In this document: one piece after another, positions 18,167 to 26,153 of the stretch
Layout of the letters: every line of letters starts with the position of its first letter
Numbering within the stretch: position 1 is the first letter of the stretch
From: Streptomyces sp. NBC_00358
GTDB taxonomy: Bacteria; Actinomycetota; Actinomycetes; Streptomycetales; Streptomycetaceae
Assembly (NCBI RefSeq): GCF_036099295.1
Contig: NZ_CP107976.1
Location: 8,680,001 to 8,744,000, forward strand
Reading direction: 5' to 3'
DNA length: 64,000 nucleotides
The notes under the pieces: generated by a model
The model's database searches: none
The model's input: only the letters and a program-made list of their open reading frames with translations
Told to the model about the DNA's origin: nothing
Program-made: the position numbers and the translations under genes

Positions 18167-18868
18167 TCAGGCCTGGGCCGCCGCGGCGGCGACGATCCAG
18201 TTCCGGAACTCGACGGCGTAGTGCCGGAGGTGGTGTTCCAGGACGTCGTCCGGGCAGGTGACGGGGAAGTAGACCGTCAGGTTCGATGTGAAGCCGTCAG
18301 CGGTGTCACCGAACTGGATCAGCGCCCGCCCGACGACGGTGCCGTCCGCCAGGAAGAGGTTCGAGGACATCTTGCGCGGGAACTCGGACTCCGGGAGGAG
18401 TTCGGCCGCGTCCGCGGCCCAGGCCATCGCGGCCGTTCCCCAGCCGCCCATGTAGAAGTCGCAGACGTGGGGGCCGATGTTCTCCACCACGCGCGGCGAT
18501 CCGCCGTCCTCGGCGCCCATCGCATAGTGCTCGGGGTGCGCCGCGAGGAGCACGCTCTCGTCGTCGCCCGCGAACGCCTCGTCCATCCAGGCCAGGAACG
18601 CGGCCGAGCTGAGGCCCTGGGTCGCGAGCACTGTCGTGCCCGACTTGAAGCTGCCGTCGGCGGCGAGAGCGGTCTCGCGCAGGAAGGCGTTGCCTTCTTC
18701 GATGTCCGCGGCCAGGAGGTCGAGCAGCCCCTGGCGTCCCAGTCGGGTCCTGATGCGCTCCAGGGCGCGGCGAGCGTAGAAGAGCTCGAAGTCGTCGATG
18801 CTCCCGTCACCGGGGGGACCCGATACGAGTGCGACGGTCACGGGCGCGGACTTCTGGGCGTCGGTCAT
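18167..18868 (-). CDS. conserved hypothetical protein, divergent from tetR
   Basis: 233-aa soluble protein: FYARRALERIRTRLGRQGLL near the N-terminus, then ESVLLAAHPEHYAMG and a Trp/Phe-rich C-terminal half. I do not recognise a family; no catalytic motif or membrane segment is evident. ATG 18868 has TGGAGG 8 nt upstream. It is the likely target of the divergent TetR protein through the palindrome at 18891-18908. Confidence 0.75.
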   Translation of the reverse strand: MTDAQKSAPVTVALVSGPPGDGSIDDFELFYARRALERIRTRLGRQGLLDLLAADIEEGNAFLRETALAADGSFKSGTTVLATQGLSSAAFLAWMDEAFAGDDESVLLAAHPEHYAMGAEDGGSPRVVENIGPHVCDFYMGGWGTAAMAWAADAAELLPESEFPRKMSSNLFLADGTVVGRALIQFGDTADGFTSNLTVYFPVTCPDDVLEHHLRHYAVEFRNWIVAAAAAQA

Positions 18869-18890
18869 TCTCGAACCTCCAGTACGATGC

Positions 18891-18908
18891 GAATATGAAT
18901 TCACATTC
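18891..18908. promoter_or_regulatory. TetR-type operator palindrome
   Basis: GAATATGAATTCACATTC is an 18-bp palindrome with one mismatched pair, AT-rich against the background, lying between the divergent 233-aa gene (18868) and tetR (18934). Position and symmetry fit the operator of that TetR. Confidence 0.7.
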
Positions 18909-18933
18909 ACGACAGTACGAAGGAGTGCAGCAC

Positions 18934-19626
18934 TTGTCAAAGACTTCGCCCGAGGCCGCCCCCGATACGATGCGGACCATGACGGAAGAGCCACAGCGGA
19001 CAGCGCCCTACCGGGAGCCCCGGCAGGCGCGCAGCGCCGCGACGTTGGCTCGTGTGCTGCGGGCGGCCGAGGAAATCGCCTCCACGGCCGGCCTGGACGA
19101 GATGACGATCACGGGCGTCGCGGAACGGGCGGGCGTCTCGGTCGGCACGATCTACCGCCGCTTCGAGGACAAGGAACAGCTGATCACCGCCCTGACCGAG
19201 CGGATGCTGGAACGGCGCGAGGAGTACGTGGCCGAGCAACTGCGTGAGGCCGAGCCGTCGCTGTCCGGAGTCATGGACGCCTATGCGCACGCCCTGCTGC
19301 AGTCCTTCGCCGACAGCAGCAGTCTCTTCCCCCAGCTCCTGCGCGTTCGGGGATCCAGTGCCGTGGACCGCGGAGCCCGAACCATCACCGCGATCCACCG
19401 CCACCTCATCGAGGCCGCGACCCCCTACGCCCACCAGATCCGGCGTTCCGACCCGGACAAGGCACTGGACACCGCGGCCCGCGCCGTCCTCGGCGCCTGC
19501 TTCCACAACTCCGTACGCCCCGACCCCGCCACCGGCGAGGCGGCCCATCGGTATGCGGACGAACTCAGCGACATGGCGATCGCCTATCTGCTCACGCCCG
19601 ACCGGCGCCACAACGCCCGAGCCTGA
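18934..19626 (+). CDS. TetR family transcriptional regulator
   Basis: 230 aa if started at TTG 18934, the only candidate with a good ribosome binding site (AAGGAG at 18920-18925, 8-nt spacing); ATG 18970 and 18979 are in frame without one. HTH: ATLARVLRAAEEIASTAGL and MTITGVAERAGVSVGTIYRR, then FEDKEQLI. The C-terminal domain includes YADELSDMAIAYLL. Probably represses itself and the divergent gene. Confidence 0.85.
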   Translation: MSKTSPEAAPDTMRTMTEEPQRTAPYREPRQARSAATLARVLRAAEEIASTAGLDEMTITGVAERAGVSVGTIYRRFEDKEQLITALTERMLERREEYVAEQLREAEPSLSGVMDAYAHALLQSFADSSSLFPQLLRVRGSSAVDRGARTITAIHRHLIEAATPYAHQIRRSDPDKALDTAARAVLGACFHNSVRPDPATGEAAHRYADELSDMAIAYLLTPDRRHNARA

Positions 19627-20077
19627 GCCGCCGCGACCGGCCTGTGGTTTTCCGGCGCCGCCCGGTTGTGGGTCGGACCCTGTCCGCACGGTGCCTCGTG
19701 AACGGCGGCGTCACCGTGGACGAGAGCTGCGTCAGCCCATTTCGGGAGCTGACGGGGAAGCGGAGGTCAACTCGGTCATCCACGGACTCGACGCCCCGTC
19801 GGCCACCTGCGTAGTCGAGAGCCGACTCGACCTGACACGCGAGCAGCTCCTGCCAGCGCCGGCCGCCGACGCCCCCGGGTTGTCGTCCACGGCCTGGCTT
19901 TTTGCGACGGCAGGCCGACGGGCTCGCGTTCCGGCCCTCCTTCTGCCGCACCAACTTCCCGAGAAGGCCGCCGCGTGGCTGCACGAGCGGTCGGGAAGAT
20001 GAGTACGACAGCTCATGCCCCAGCGGTGACCGCCATCGATGATGGAGATCATCATCGCCGAGGCCGGGAGCCTGCAC
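19627..20077. other. intergenic, no supported gene
   Basis: 450 nt between tetR and the acyltransferase. Several frames are open on both strands but none shows a recognisable protein, a good RBS and normal codon use together. May hold unrecognised remnants. Confidence 0.35.
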
Positions 20078-20740
20078 ATGCTCAGCCGCACCGCCAGCAC
20101 CCTGGTATCCGCCGTCGGACGGCTGTCCGTGACGTGCGACCCCGGCGCAGAGATCGCGCCGGGCGGCATCATCGCCGCGAACCACACCTCCCTGGCCGAC
20201 CCTGCCATCGTGATCGCCGCGCTGTACCGCCTTGGCGTCTCGCCGGTCGTCATGGCCACTTCAGGGTTGTGGCGCATCCCGCTGCTCGGTCGAGCTCTCA
20301 CCCGCGAAGGGCATATCCCCGTCCACCGGCGTGACCTGCGAGCCGCCGACGCGCTCGAACTGGCGGCACAGGCCCTGCGGCAGGGGCGGTCGGTCCTCAT
20401 CTACGCCGAAGGCGGCCTGCCGCGCCGCAAGGACGCCACGGAGGCAGCCCCCGGTGGCTTCCGCACCGGCCTGGCCCGCCTCGCCGAACGCACCGGTGCC
20501 CCCGTCGTGCCCGTCGGTCAGGCCGGTGCCCGCCGTGTCACCTCGGGCAGCACGATCAAGCAGATCGCAGGCCTCGCCACAGCGCCGCTACGCCGACCCG
20601 ACCTGCACGTCCACGTCGGTGCCCCGATCGTTCTGACCGGCGACGCAAGCGTACGTACGGCGCGGGCCCACGCTGCGGTGACGACCGCATGGAGGACGGC
20701 GGCCGCGCACCTCGGTGAGCCTGCCGCACTCGCGGCATAG
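20078..20740 (+). CDS. 1-acylglycerol-3-phosphate acyltransferase (PlsC-like)
   Basis: 220 aa. NHTSLADP is catalytic block I (NHX4D), GHIPVHRRD block II-like, and IYAEGGLPRR block III (EGxxxR-like), as in PlsC. Transfers an acyl group to lysophosphatidate or a similar acceptor at the membrane. ATG 20078 (MLSRTAS) is preferred because GGGAG lies 7 nt upstream; ATG 20039/20042 are in frame but unsupported. No neighbouring lipid genes. Confidence 0.82.
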   Translation: MLSRTASTLVSAVGRLSVTCDPGAEIAPGGIIAANHTSLADPAIVIAALYRLGVSPVVMATSGLWRIPLLGRALTREGHIPVHRRDLRAADALELAAQALRQGRSVLIYAEGGLPRRKDATEAAPGGFRTGLARLAERTGAPVVPVGQAGARRVTSGSTIKQIAGLATAPLRRPDLHVHVGAPIVLTGDASVRTARAHAAVTTAWRTAAAHLGEPAALAA

Positions 20741-21166
20741 CGCTTGCGTGCCTGAGCCCACGCATCCGCTCCGTGGCCTTGGAGACCGAGCTCGCGTCGC
20801 ATCCGGATGCGAGCACCAGACAACCTCGCCTGGAAGAACGCTCTTTGAGTACGGCGCGGCGCAACTCATCTTCCTGGGGGATCGGAGCGCTCGCTCTCAA
20901 AACGGCTCCCTCATCGAGATTCATCGCTGACCCGCAGTCGGAATGCGGAATTATCAAGGCGCCATCGAATTCGGTGACGTTTCCTCAGGAATTCGGGTGC
21001 CCAGGATTCTTGGAACCACACTCGGGCTGCGGGAAGAGGGGACGGCCGGAGGTGCCGTGTTGGAGGCCATGGTTCCTGGCGTCGCGGTCACCTCCGGCCA
21101 TGACTCCAGGTACCCCGAATCGGCAGATTCACCACTTTCGTCCCTGCGATATCAGGGAGACAGGAA
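20741..21166. other. intergenic with a 16-bp perfect palindrome
   Basis: No gene supported. TCGCATCCGGATGCGA at 20797-20812 is a perfect palindrome without a loop, more like a protein-binding site than a terminator. The stretch 20930-21000 is AT-richer than its surroundings. Confidence 0.4.
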
Positions 21167-21206
21167 ACGGGTGGGCCCCGACGCCAAGGCGTCGGGGCCC
21201 ACCCGT
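21167..21206 (-). terminator. perfect 19-bp terminator hairpin
   Basis: Arms 21167-21185 and 21188-21206 with only AA between (about four unpaired bases in practice), 24 nt beyond the stop of the small membrane protein gene. Confidence 0.85.
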
Positions 21207-21229
21207 TCTGGTGTGTTGCCAGGGCCTGC

Positions 21230-21400
21230 TTACCAGCGGTACCAGCGGCCACGCTTGCCGCCGCCGGCTGCGGGGCGGATCACGAAACCGAGGACCCACA
21301 CGATCAGCACGATCACGGCGATCCACCACAGGGCCTTGAGTGCGAAACCGGCGCCGAAGAGGATCAGGGCGAGCAGAAGAACAAGCAGAACAGGAACCAT
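21230..21400 (-). CDS. small hydrophobic protein (56 aa)
   Basis: Too short for routine calling but well supported: GGAGG 9 nt before ATG 21400, and a strong terminator after the stop. Two TM segments (VLLVLLLALILFGAGFAL and WWIAVIVLIVWVLGFVI) and a basic C-terminus GGGKRGRWYRW. Resembles the abundant Streptomyces 'hydrophobic protein' often found near CsbD stress genes, as here. Function unknown. Confidence 0.85.
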   Translation of the reverse strand: MVPVLLVLLLALILFGAGFALKALWWIAVIVLIVWVLGFVIRPAAGGGKRGRWYRW

Positions 21401-21575
21401 TGTTATCAACCTCCGAGCCCTCGTGTGCCCTGCCGGGCGATCTCCACTCCTGCGGAGCCTATTCGGCTTTCCGCTAACCCCTGGCTACGAGAGGCTCTGC
21501 GCAACCATTCCGGTTTAAGGGCGGAATCCGGGGTGACACAGTGGGCGAACCGATTTCCAGTGAGACAGGGTGTGA

Positions 21576-21758
21576 GTGGTTGTGGCTGCGGACGAGAAGG
21601 CTCAGGCCAAGGGCGAGCAGGCCAAGGGCAAGGTCAAGAAGGTCGTCGGCGGTGCGGTCGGCAACGAGTCGCTGAAGGCCGAGGGGCGCGCCGAGGAGTC
21701 CAAGGGCGACCTGCGCGCGGCCAAGGAGAAGGCCAAGGACGCGATCAAGCCCAAGTAG
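21576..21758 (+). CDS. CsbD family stress protein
   Basis: 60 aa, Lys/Ala/Glu-rich: ADEKAQAKGEQAKGKVKKVV, GGAVGNESLKAEGRAEESKG, a classic CsbD helical protein. In Bacillus csbD is a general-stress (sigma-B) gene; role here is inferred. GTG 21576 (ACAGGG upstream) or GTG 21582. Confidence 0.88.
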   Translation: MVVAADEKAQAKGEQAKGKVKKVVGGAVGNESLKAEGRAEESKGDLRAAKEKAKDAIKPK

Positions 21759-21771
21759 ACGCGCCACACGG

Positions 21772-21801
21772 GATCCCGGCAGCCCGTTGGCTGCCGGGAT
21801 C
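21772..21801 (+). terminator. perfect 13-bp terminator after csbD-like gene
   Basis: Arms 21772-21784 and 21789-21801, tetraloop CGTT, 14 nt past the stop. Confidence 0.85.
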
Positions 21802-21835
21802 TGTGCTGTCCGGTGCCGGGATCTGTGCTGTCCGG
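21792..21835 (+). repeat. 22-nt perfect tandem duplication
   Basis: 21792-21813 and 21814-21835 are identical. The first copy contains the right arm of the terminator, so the duplication gives a second possible pairing partner for the left arm. Confidence 0.85.
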
Positions 21836-21918
21836 CGCCGCGCCCACGAGCGAATGAACAGACGCGCGAGGCAGCCGGTTCAGCTTCGCGTCGTCATCCG
21901 GGGGTCGTGCCGATGTCG

Positions 21919-22317
21919 TCACCGGTCAGCCGTCGGAGTGCGCGCATTCGGGGTCTCGTCCGCGACTGCTGGTTGCCTGCCGTGTTCGGCGTCGTGCTGG
22001 GCAAGGAGGGCGAGAAGATCTTCCACCGTAGGGCCGGAGTCTGCAGGGTGCCGCAGGATGGTCCCCTCCTCGATCCGGTACTCGTTGGAGCGCCCTTGGC
22101 GGGTGTGGGTGAGATACCCGCCCTCCTCCAAGTCGGAAATGATCTTCTGGACGGCCCGCTCGGTGAGCTGGCATCGCGCGGCGATGTCGCGGATGCGGGT
22201 GGTGCGGTCCTCCGCGATCGCGGCCAGCACGCGGGCGTGATTTGTCAGAAACGTCCAGCCTGTATGTGACTCGGGTACTCCATGCATCGCCTCAGGATAG
22301 TTGCAGTGTTCGCGCAT
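21919..22317 (-). CDS. winged helix-turn-helix (MarR/ArsR-like) regulator
   Basis: 132 aa. NHARVLAAIAEDRTTRIRDI, AARCQLTERAVQKIISDLEE and GGYLTHTRQGRSNEYRI form a winged helix; the tail is disordered. ATG 22317 or 22287 (MHGVPE) could be the start; neither has an ideal RBS. Divergent from the 85-aa/STAS operon. Confidence 0.8.
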   Translation of the reverse strand: MREHCNYPEAMHGVPESHTGWTFLTNHARVLAAIAEDRTTRIRDIAARCQLTERAVQKIISDLEEGGYLTHTRQGRSNEYRIEEGTILRHPADSGPTVEDLLALLAQHDAEHGRQPAVADETPNARTPTADR

Positions 22318-22419
22318 AGGGAAGCATGAAAAGTTTTTCCGGTATCTCTTGACGTATGAGCGGTGGGGCGTGGACGCTTGCGGGGTCAGACTCGGACGGA
22401 TGCCTTGGGAGCGGTGGCC

Positions 22420-22677
22420 ATGTCACAGCGTGCGCCTTCTGCGCGGACCGAGAGGGGTGAGAGGCCCCCGCTCGCGTCGGTCACGGGCCACCTCCCCCCG
22501 AGGGAGGACGGCGCGGCCGGCGAGGCGGCACAGAATCCGCGTGCTGAGCTCGATCGCGTGGACGATCCGGTGGACACGGTCACCGGAGACCCGCTGACTC
22601 AACCGCTGGAGCAGCAACTGACGGCCGTCATCGGCTTCGAGTCGCCAGCGATCGAGCCCTGTGGAGCGAAGGGATGA
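22420..22677 (+). CDS. small hypothetical protein, coupled to STAS gene
   Basis: 85 aa, hydrophilic, no recognised domain; segment VDDPVDTVTGDPLTQPLEQQ is the most ordered part. Support: GGGAG about 9 nt before ATG 22420 and an ATGA stop/start overlap with the STAS gene. May modulate the antagonist; inferred only. Confidence 0.6.
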   Translation: MSQRAPSARTERGERPPLASVTGHLPPREDGAAGEAAQNPRAELDRVDDPVDTVTGDPLTQPLEQQLTAVIGFESPAIEPCGAKG

Positions 22678-23030
22678 CCACGATGGAGCCTTCAAGGCTG
22701 TCGGTCACCCGCTCCACCACCGCCGACGGCGTCACCGTGCTGTCTCTGTCCGGTGAAGTCGACGCCACCACCGGCACGGAGATCCAGCGTGCCCTTCTGG
22801 ACTCCGTGGGGGAGGCGAACCGGCATACCGTGCTGGACCTGAGCCAGGTGACCTTCATGGATTCCACAGGCATCAACGCCCTCATCGGGGCTCACTTGGC
22901 CGCTGCCGACATCCAGGGCTGGGTACGCGTGGCCGGTCCGACCCCATCCGTCCTGCGCATCTTTCAGATCGTCGGCCTCGACACTGTGATCACTTGCTAT
23001 CCCACGCTTCAACAGGCCCTGAGCAGCTAG
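22674..23030 (+). CDS. STAS-domain anti-sigma factor antagonist
   Basis: 118 aa RsbV/SpoIIAA-type antagonist: LSLSGEVDATTGTEIQRALL, TVLDLSQVTFMDSTGINALI. The Ser of DSTG is the expected phosphorylation site, attacked by an anti-sigma kinase and restored by a SpoIIE-type phosphatase such as that at 9790-10992. No kinase or sigma gene is adjacent. Confidence 0.9.
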   Translation: MTTMEPSRLSVTRSTTADGVTVLSLSGEVDATTGTEIQRALLDSVGEANRHTVLDLSQVTFMDSTGINALIGAHLAAADIQGWVRVAGPTPSVLRIFQIVGLDTVITCYPTLQQALSS

Positions 23031-23404
23031 GGCCTCGTTCCGCCACTCGGCGCGAGGCCACCGGTCCCTCGCCCGCGTTCACCATGCGGAGCGTCCCGTC
23101 GAGGTCACTTCCGCAGCTCGCCCTGGCCGGGGTCCGCCCGCAGCACCGCCGACGACACCCCGGCTCCCACCGGGTGGCTCGGCCTGCGCCGGCTGGAGTG
23201 GTTCCACGACCGCAGGCGCATCGAGGACCTCTTCTTCGCTGAAACCCTCGCCCCCGGGGAGGCGGCGTCCGCCCGGGTGCCGAGGGCGCACCCGGCCACG
23301 GCCTGACCCTTCGCGCCGACCAGGCGCAGAAGTACCGGACGGGGTGGACCGGGACAGGAAAGGAGCCACTGCGGCCGTCGGTGAACCGCCGCTGCTTCGC
23401 CTGG
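23031..23404. other. intergenic, unclear remnants
   Basis: Frame ending at 23306 contains WLGLRRLEWFHDRRRIEDLF followed by FAETLAPGEA, protein-like but without start codon or RBS; it may be a fragment of a lost gene. A weak 7-bp hairpin (23031-23059) follows the STAS gene. Confidence 0.35.
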
Positions 23405-24730
23405 TCAGGAGCGGGTGAGCAAGGGGGCGACGGCGTCGCCGCCGAGTTGTTCGCGCCGCTGGGGATCGCTGACTCCAAGACCGGTGGTGGGTGCCAACGC
23501 GAGGACGCCGACCTTCCCCGCGTGGCGGTTGCGCTGGACCAGCCGTGCCGCCTCCGCGGTCTCCGTCAGCGGATACGTTACGGAGAGGGCCGACCGTAGC
23601 TTTCCGAGCGTCAACAGCCGGTTGACCTCGGCCTGTTCCTCCAGGTTGGCGCCGTGGCTGCCGATGATCCGCTTGAGGCGCATCCACAGGTATCGGTTGT
23701 CGAACTCGTGCACATAGCCCGTGCTCGACCCGCAGGTGACCACCGTTCCGCCGCGTCTGACCACGAACACCGACACCCCGAACGTGGCACGTCCCACGTG
23801 TTCGAAGACGATGTGGGGGTCCTCGCCGACAGCGCTCCTGATGAGTCGGCCCAGGCGTTTGCCCACCGTGGTGGGGTCCGCCGGCTCGTTGCCGGTCAGG
23901 CCGATCTCCTCGCGGTTGATGACGACGTGACACCCCAGGGCGCGGGCCCGCTCCGCCTTCTCCTCGCTGCTGACCACGCCGACCGCGATGCCGCCGCCTC
24001 CCCGCACCAACTGCGAGGCGTACGCGCCCAGGCCACCGGCGGCGCCCCAGATGAGCACGACATCGCCCTGTTTCATGCGGGCGCCGCGGTCGCTGACCAG
24101 CATGCGGTACGCCGTGCCCGCGCACAGCGGGTTGGCGGCGGCCTCCTCCCAGGTCAGATGCGCCGGCTTGGGCAGCACCTGACTCGCACGGGCGACACAG
24201 TAGTGCCCGAGGCCGCCGAAGTTCGTCTCGAAACCCCAGGCCAGCTGCCCCGCGCCGAGCATGCCGTCGGCGTGAGTCGCCGGGTCCTCGTCGTCCACGT
24301 ACGCCGTGGTGATCACGACCTCGTCGCCGGCCTTCCACCGGCGCACCCCGGACCCCGCGCGGACGACGACCCCGGCCGCGTCCGAGCCGAGGACGTGGAA
24401 CGGCTGGTCGTGCCGCGCCGCCCAGCGGTCGCTCGTCGCGTAGTGCTTGAGGAACGTGAATGTCGGGATCGGCTCGAACATGGCGGACCACACCGTGTTG
24501 TAGTTGATGCCGCTGGCCAGCACTGCCACCAGAACCTCGTTCGGCGCCAGTTCGGGCATCGGGACGCTGCCGACGTGGATCGACTTGCGGACGTCCTTGT
24601 CGGCGACGCCGTTGAAGCCCGCGATCTCCTCGATCCGCAGGTGCGCCGCGGTGTATTCCGCGGGCACGGGTAACCGCTCCAGCTCCTGGGGGGTGGCACC
24701 TGCCACGACTGCCTGGGCGAGCGGGTCCAT
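23405..24730 (-). CDS. ccr: crotonyl-CoA carboxylase/reductase
   Basis: 441-aa medium-chain reductase that reductively carboxylates enoyl-CoA with NADPH and CO2, giving ethylmalonyl-CoA or longer alkylmalonyl-CoA. The CO2-binding residues known for Ccr are present: N78 (SGINYNTVW), F167-E168 (WGFETNFGG) and H359 (IIGSHGANLEE); IWGAAGGLGAYASQL is the nucleotide site. GGGAG precedes ATG 24730. Lies downstream of the PKS/esterase genes with a 242-nt gap, so it likely has its own promoter. It could supply extender units to the PKS or serve acetate assimilation. Confidence 0.92.
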   Translation of the reverse strand: MDPLAQAVVAGATPQELERLPVPAEYTAAHLRIEEIAGFNGVADKDVRKSIHVGSVPMPELAPNEVLVAVLASGINYNTVWSAMFEPIPTFTFLKHYATSDRWAARHDQPFHVLGSDAAGVVVRAGSGVRRWKAGDEVVITTAYVDDEDPATHADGMLGAGQLAWGFETNFGGLGHYCVARASQVLPKPAHLTWEEAAANPLCAGTAYRMLVSDRGARMKQGDVVLIWGAAGGLGAYASQLVRGGGGIAVGVVSSEEKAERARALGCHVVINREEIGLTGNEPADPTTVGKRLGRLIRSAVGEDPHIVFEHVGRATFGVSVFVVRRGGTVVTCGSSTGYVHEFDNRYLWMRLKRIIGSHGANLEEQAEVNRLLTLGKLRSALSVTYPLTETAEAARLVQRNRHAGKVGVLALAPTTGLGVSDPQRREQLGGDAVAPLLTRS

Positions 24731-24855
24731 GAGTTGCTCCCTTGTCTCTGGCTTCTTCGGTGTCTCCGTGCGGGCACGGCCGCGGATCGCGAGGGCGTGG
24801 CCGGCGGATCACGCCTCTGGGGGCGCAGGGGGTGAGAGGGGGTCTAAGGGTGCGG

Positions 24856-24886
24856 CGCAATTCCTGCCGCCTACAAGGGAATTGCG
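24856..24886. promoter_or_regulatory. inverted repeat upstream of ccr
   Basis: CGCAATTCC (24856-24864) and GGAATTGCG (24878-24886), 13 nt apart, in an AT-richer patch 126 nt before ccr. Operator-like; binding protein unknown. Confidence 0.45.
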
Positions 24887-24972
24887 TGCTATTCCGGTGA
24901 GCGGGCGGAGGCCGGTCCGCTGAGCGCGTGGACCGGCTTCACGTCGCCCCCTCGGCCCTCCGGCCGGCGGCG

Positions 24973-26022
24973 TCAGCCGGGCAGCCCCAGCCCTGCCGCC
25001 AGCGTCGGCCAGGAGGCGGTGAACTCCTGTTGCCAGGACGACCATGCGTGCGAGCCGCCGGTGTAGAAGTGGACCTGCGCCGGGATGCCGAGGTCGGCGA
25101 GGTGGTCGGTGAACCGGTGGGCCTGGTTCCACAAGGTGCCCTCCAGGATCGCGCCCTGCAGATTGCCGAAGTCGGTGCTCGGCACCCCGGAGCCCTGGGA
25201 GATGTACAGACGGGTTCCTGCCAGCCCCGCCGCCTGCGCGTAGGGGTTGTGTTCGTTCCAGATGTTCCGGTTGAACAGGTAGCTGCCCCACAGGGCGAGC
25301 GGTAGTTCCAGTTCCCGGGCGACGATCGCGTTCACCACCGTCGGCATCCCGATCGACGTCGTGTCGAGCACGCCGCTGTACGAGGCGGCGGCCCCGAACG
25401 TGCCGGGGTGGCGGGCGGCGAACGCCAGCGCTCCGTAGCCGCCGGTCGAGACGCCCGCGACGGCCCGGGTGGAACCGGCCCGGTAGTTCGCCTGGAGGAG
25501 CTGCATGACCTCCTCCACCTGGAACGTCTCGTAGTCCCTGGTGGAACCGATGCCGTAGTTCCACCAGTTGGTCGGGATGCCCGTGGGTCCCGACGACGGC
25601 ATCACGGTGATGACGTCCTTGTCGGCGAGGAATCCCTCGACGTCGGTCTCCCTGGTCCAGGACGTGTAGTCGTCGTGCGCTCCCTGGAGCAGGTACAGGA
25701 CGGGCCAGGTCCGGGTGGGTTGTGAGGCGAAGGCGGCAGGGAGGATGACGCGCACGGGGAGTTGGGCGCCGACCGCCGGTGAGTCCACGGTGAGGTCGAC
25801 CGTCCGCGCGTCGATCCACTGCTCCGCGATGATCCTTGCGCCGTCGGCGGCAGCGTCGGACGCGCTCGCGGCGGGCGTGGCGCCCAGCGCGGCGTGTGCG
25901 CCGACCAAGCCGCTCGTGGTGAGGAGAGCGGCGGTGGCGAGCACGGCGAGGCCCGCCCGCGAAGTTCTGGAGAGACGCTCCGAGGCGTTGGGACGCGCGG
26001 CGGGCTGTGTCGGTCGGGGCAT
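24973..26022 (-). CDS. secreted antigen-85-like esterase
   Basis: 349 aa with a signal peptide ending near residue 48 (VLATAALLTTSGLVGAHAAL). PF00756-type esterase: VLYLLQGAHDDYTSWT, nucleophile S192 in GVSTGGYGAL, and H325 in GGSHAWSSW. In mycobacteria the Ag85 members of this fold transfer mycolates to trehalose and arabinogalactan outside the cell. It follows the Pks13-like gene by 131 nt on the same strand, so an acyl-transfer role on the PKS product is attractive but unproven; it could be a plain esterase. GAGGAG precedes ATG 26022. Confidence 0.85.
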   Translation of the reverse strand: MPRPTQPAARPNASERLSRTSRAGLAVLATAALLTTSGLVGAHAALGATPAASASDAAADGARIIAEQWIDARTVDLTVDSPAVGAQLPVRVILPAAFASQPTRTWPVLYLLQGAHDDYTSWTRETDVEGFLADKDVITVMPSSGPTGIPTNWWNYGIGSTRDYETFQVEEVMQLLQANYRAGSTRAVAGVSTGGYGALAFAARHPGTFGAAASYSGVLDTTSIGMPTVVNAIVARELELPLALWGSYLFNRNIWNEHNPYAQAAGLAGTRLYISQGSGVPSTDFGNLQGAILEGTLWNQAHRFTDHLADLGIPAQVHFYTGGSHAWSSWQQEFTASWPTLAAGLGLPG

Positions 26023-26153
26023 GGGATGGCTCCTCGTCTCGTGGTGTCGTGCGATGGCGCGAGGGGTTGTGCCGTACGGCTCCAGCCGTGAGGTGCCGGA
26101 GGGGCCGGGAACGCCCTGCGCGGGGCGCCCCGTACGCCGTGACGTCCCGGGCG

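Noticed and set aside
19732..20400. 222-codon minus-strand frame before the acyltransferase
   Set aside because: Mostly antisense to the acyltransferase; no recognisable protein or start signal.
23079..24860. 593-codon frame antisense/overlapping ccr
   Set aside because: Shadow of ccr in another frame; Arg/Gly-rich with no domains.
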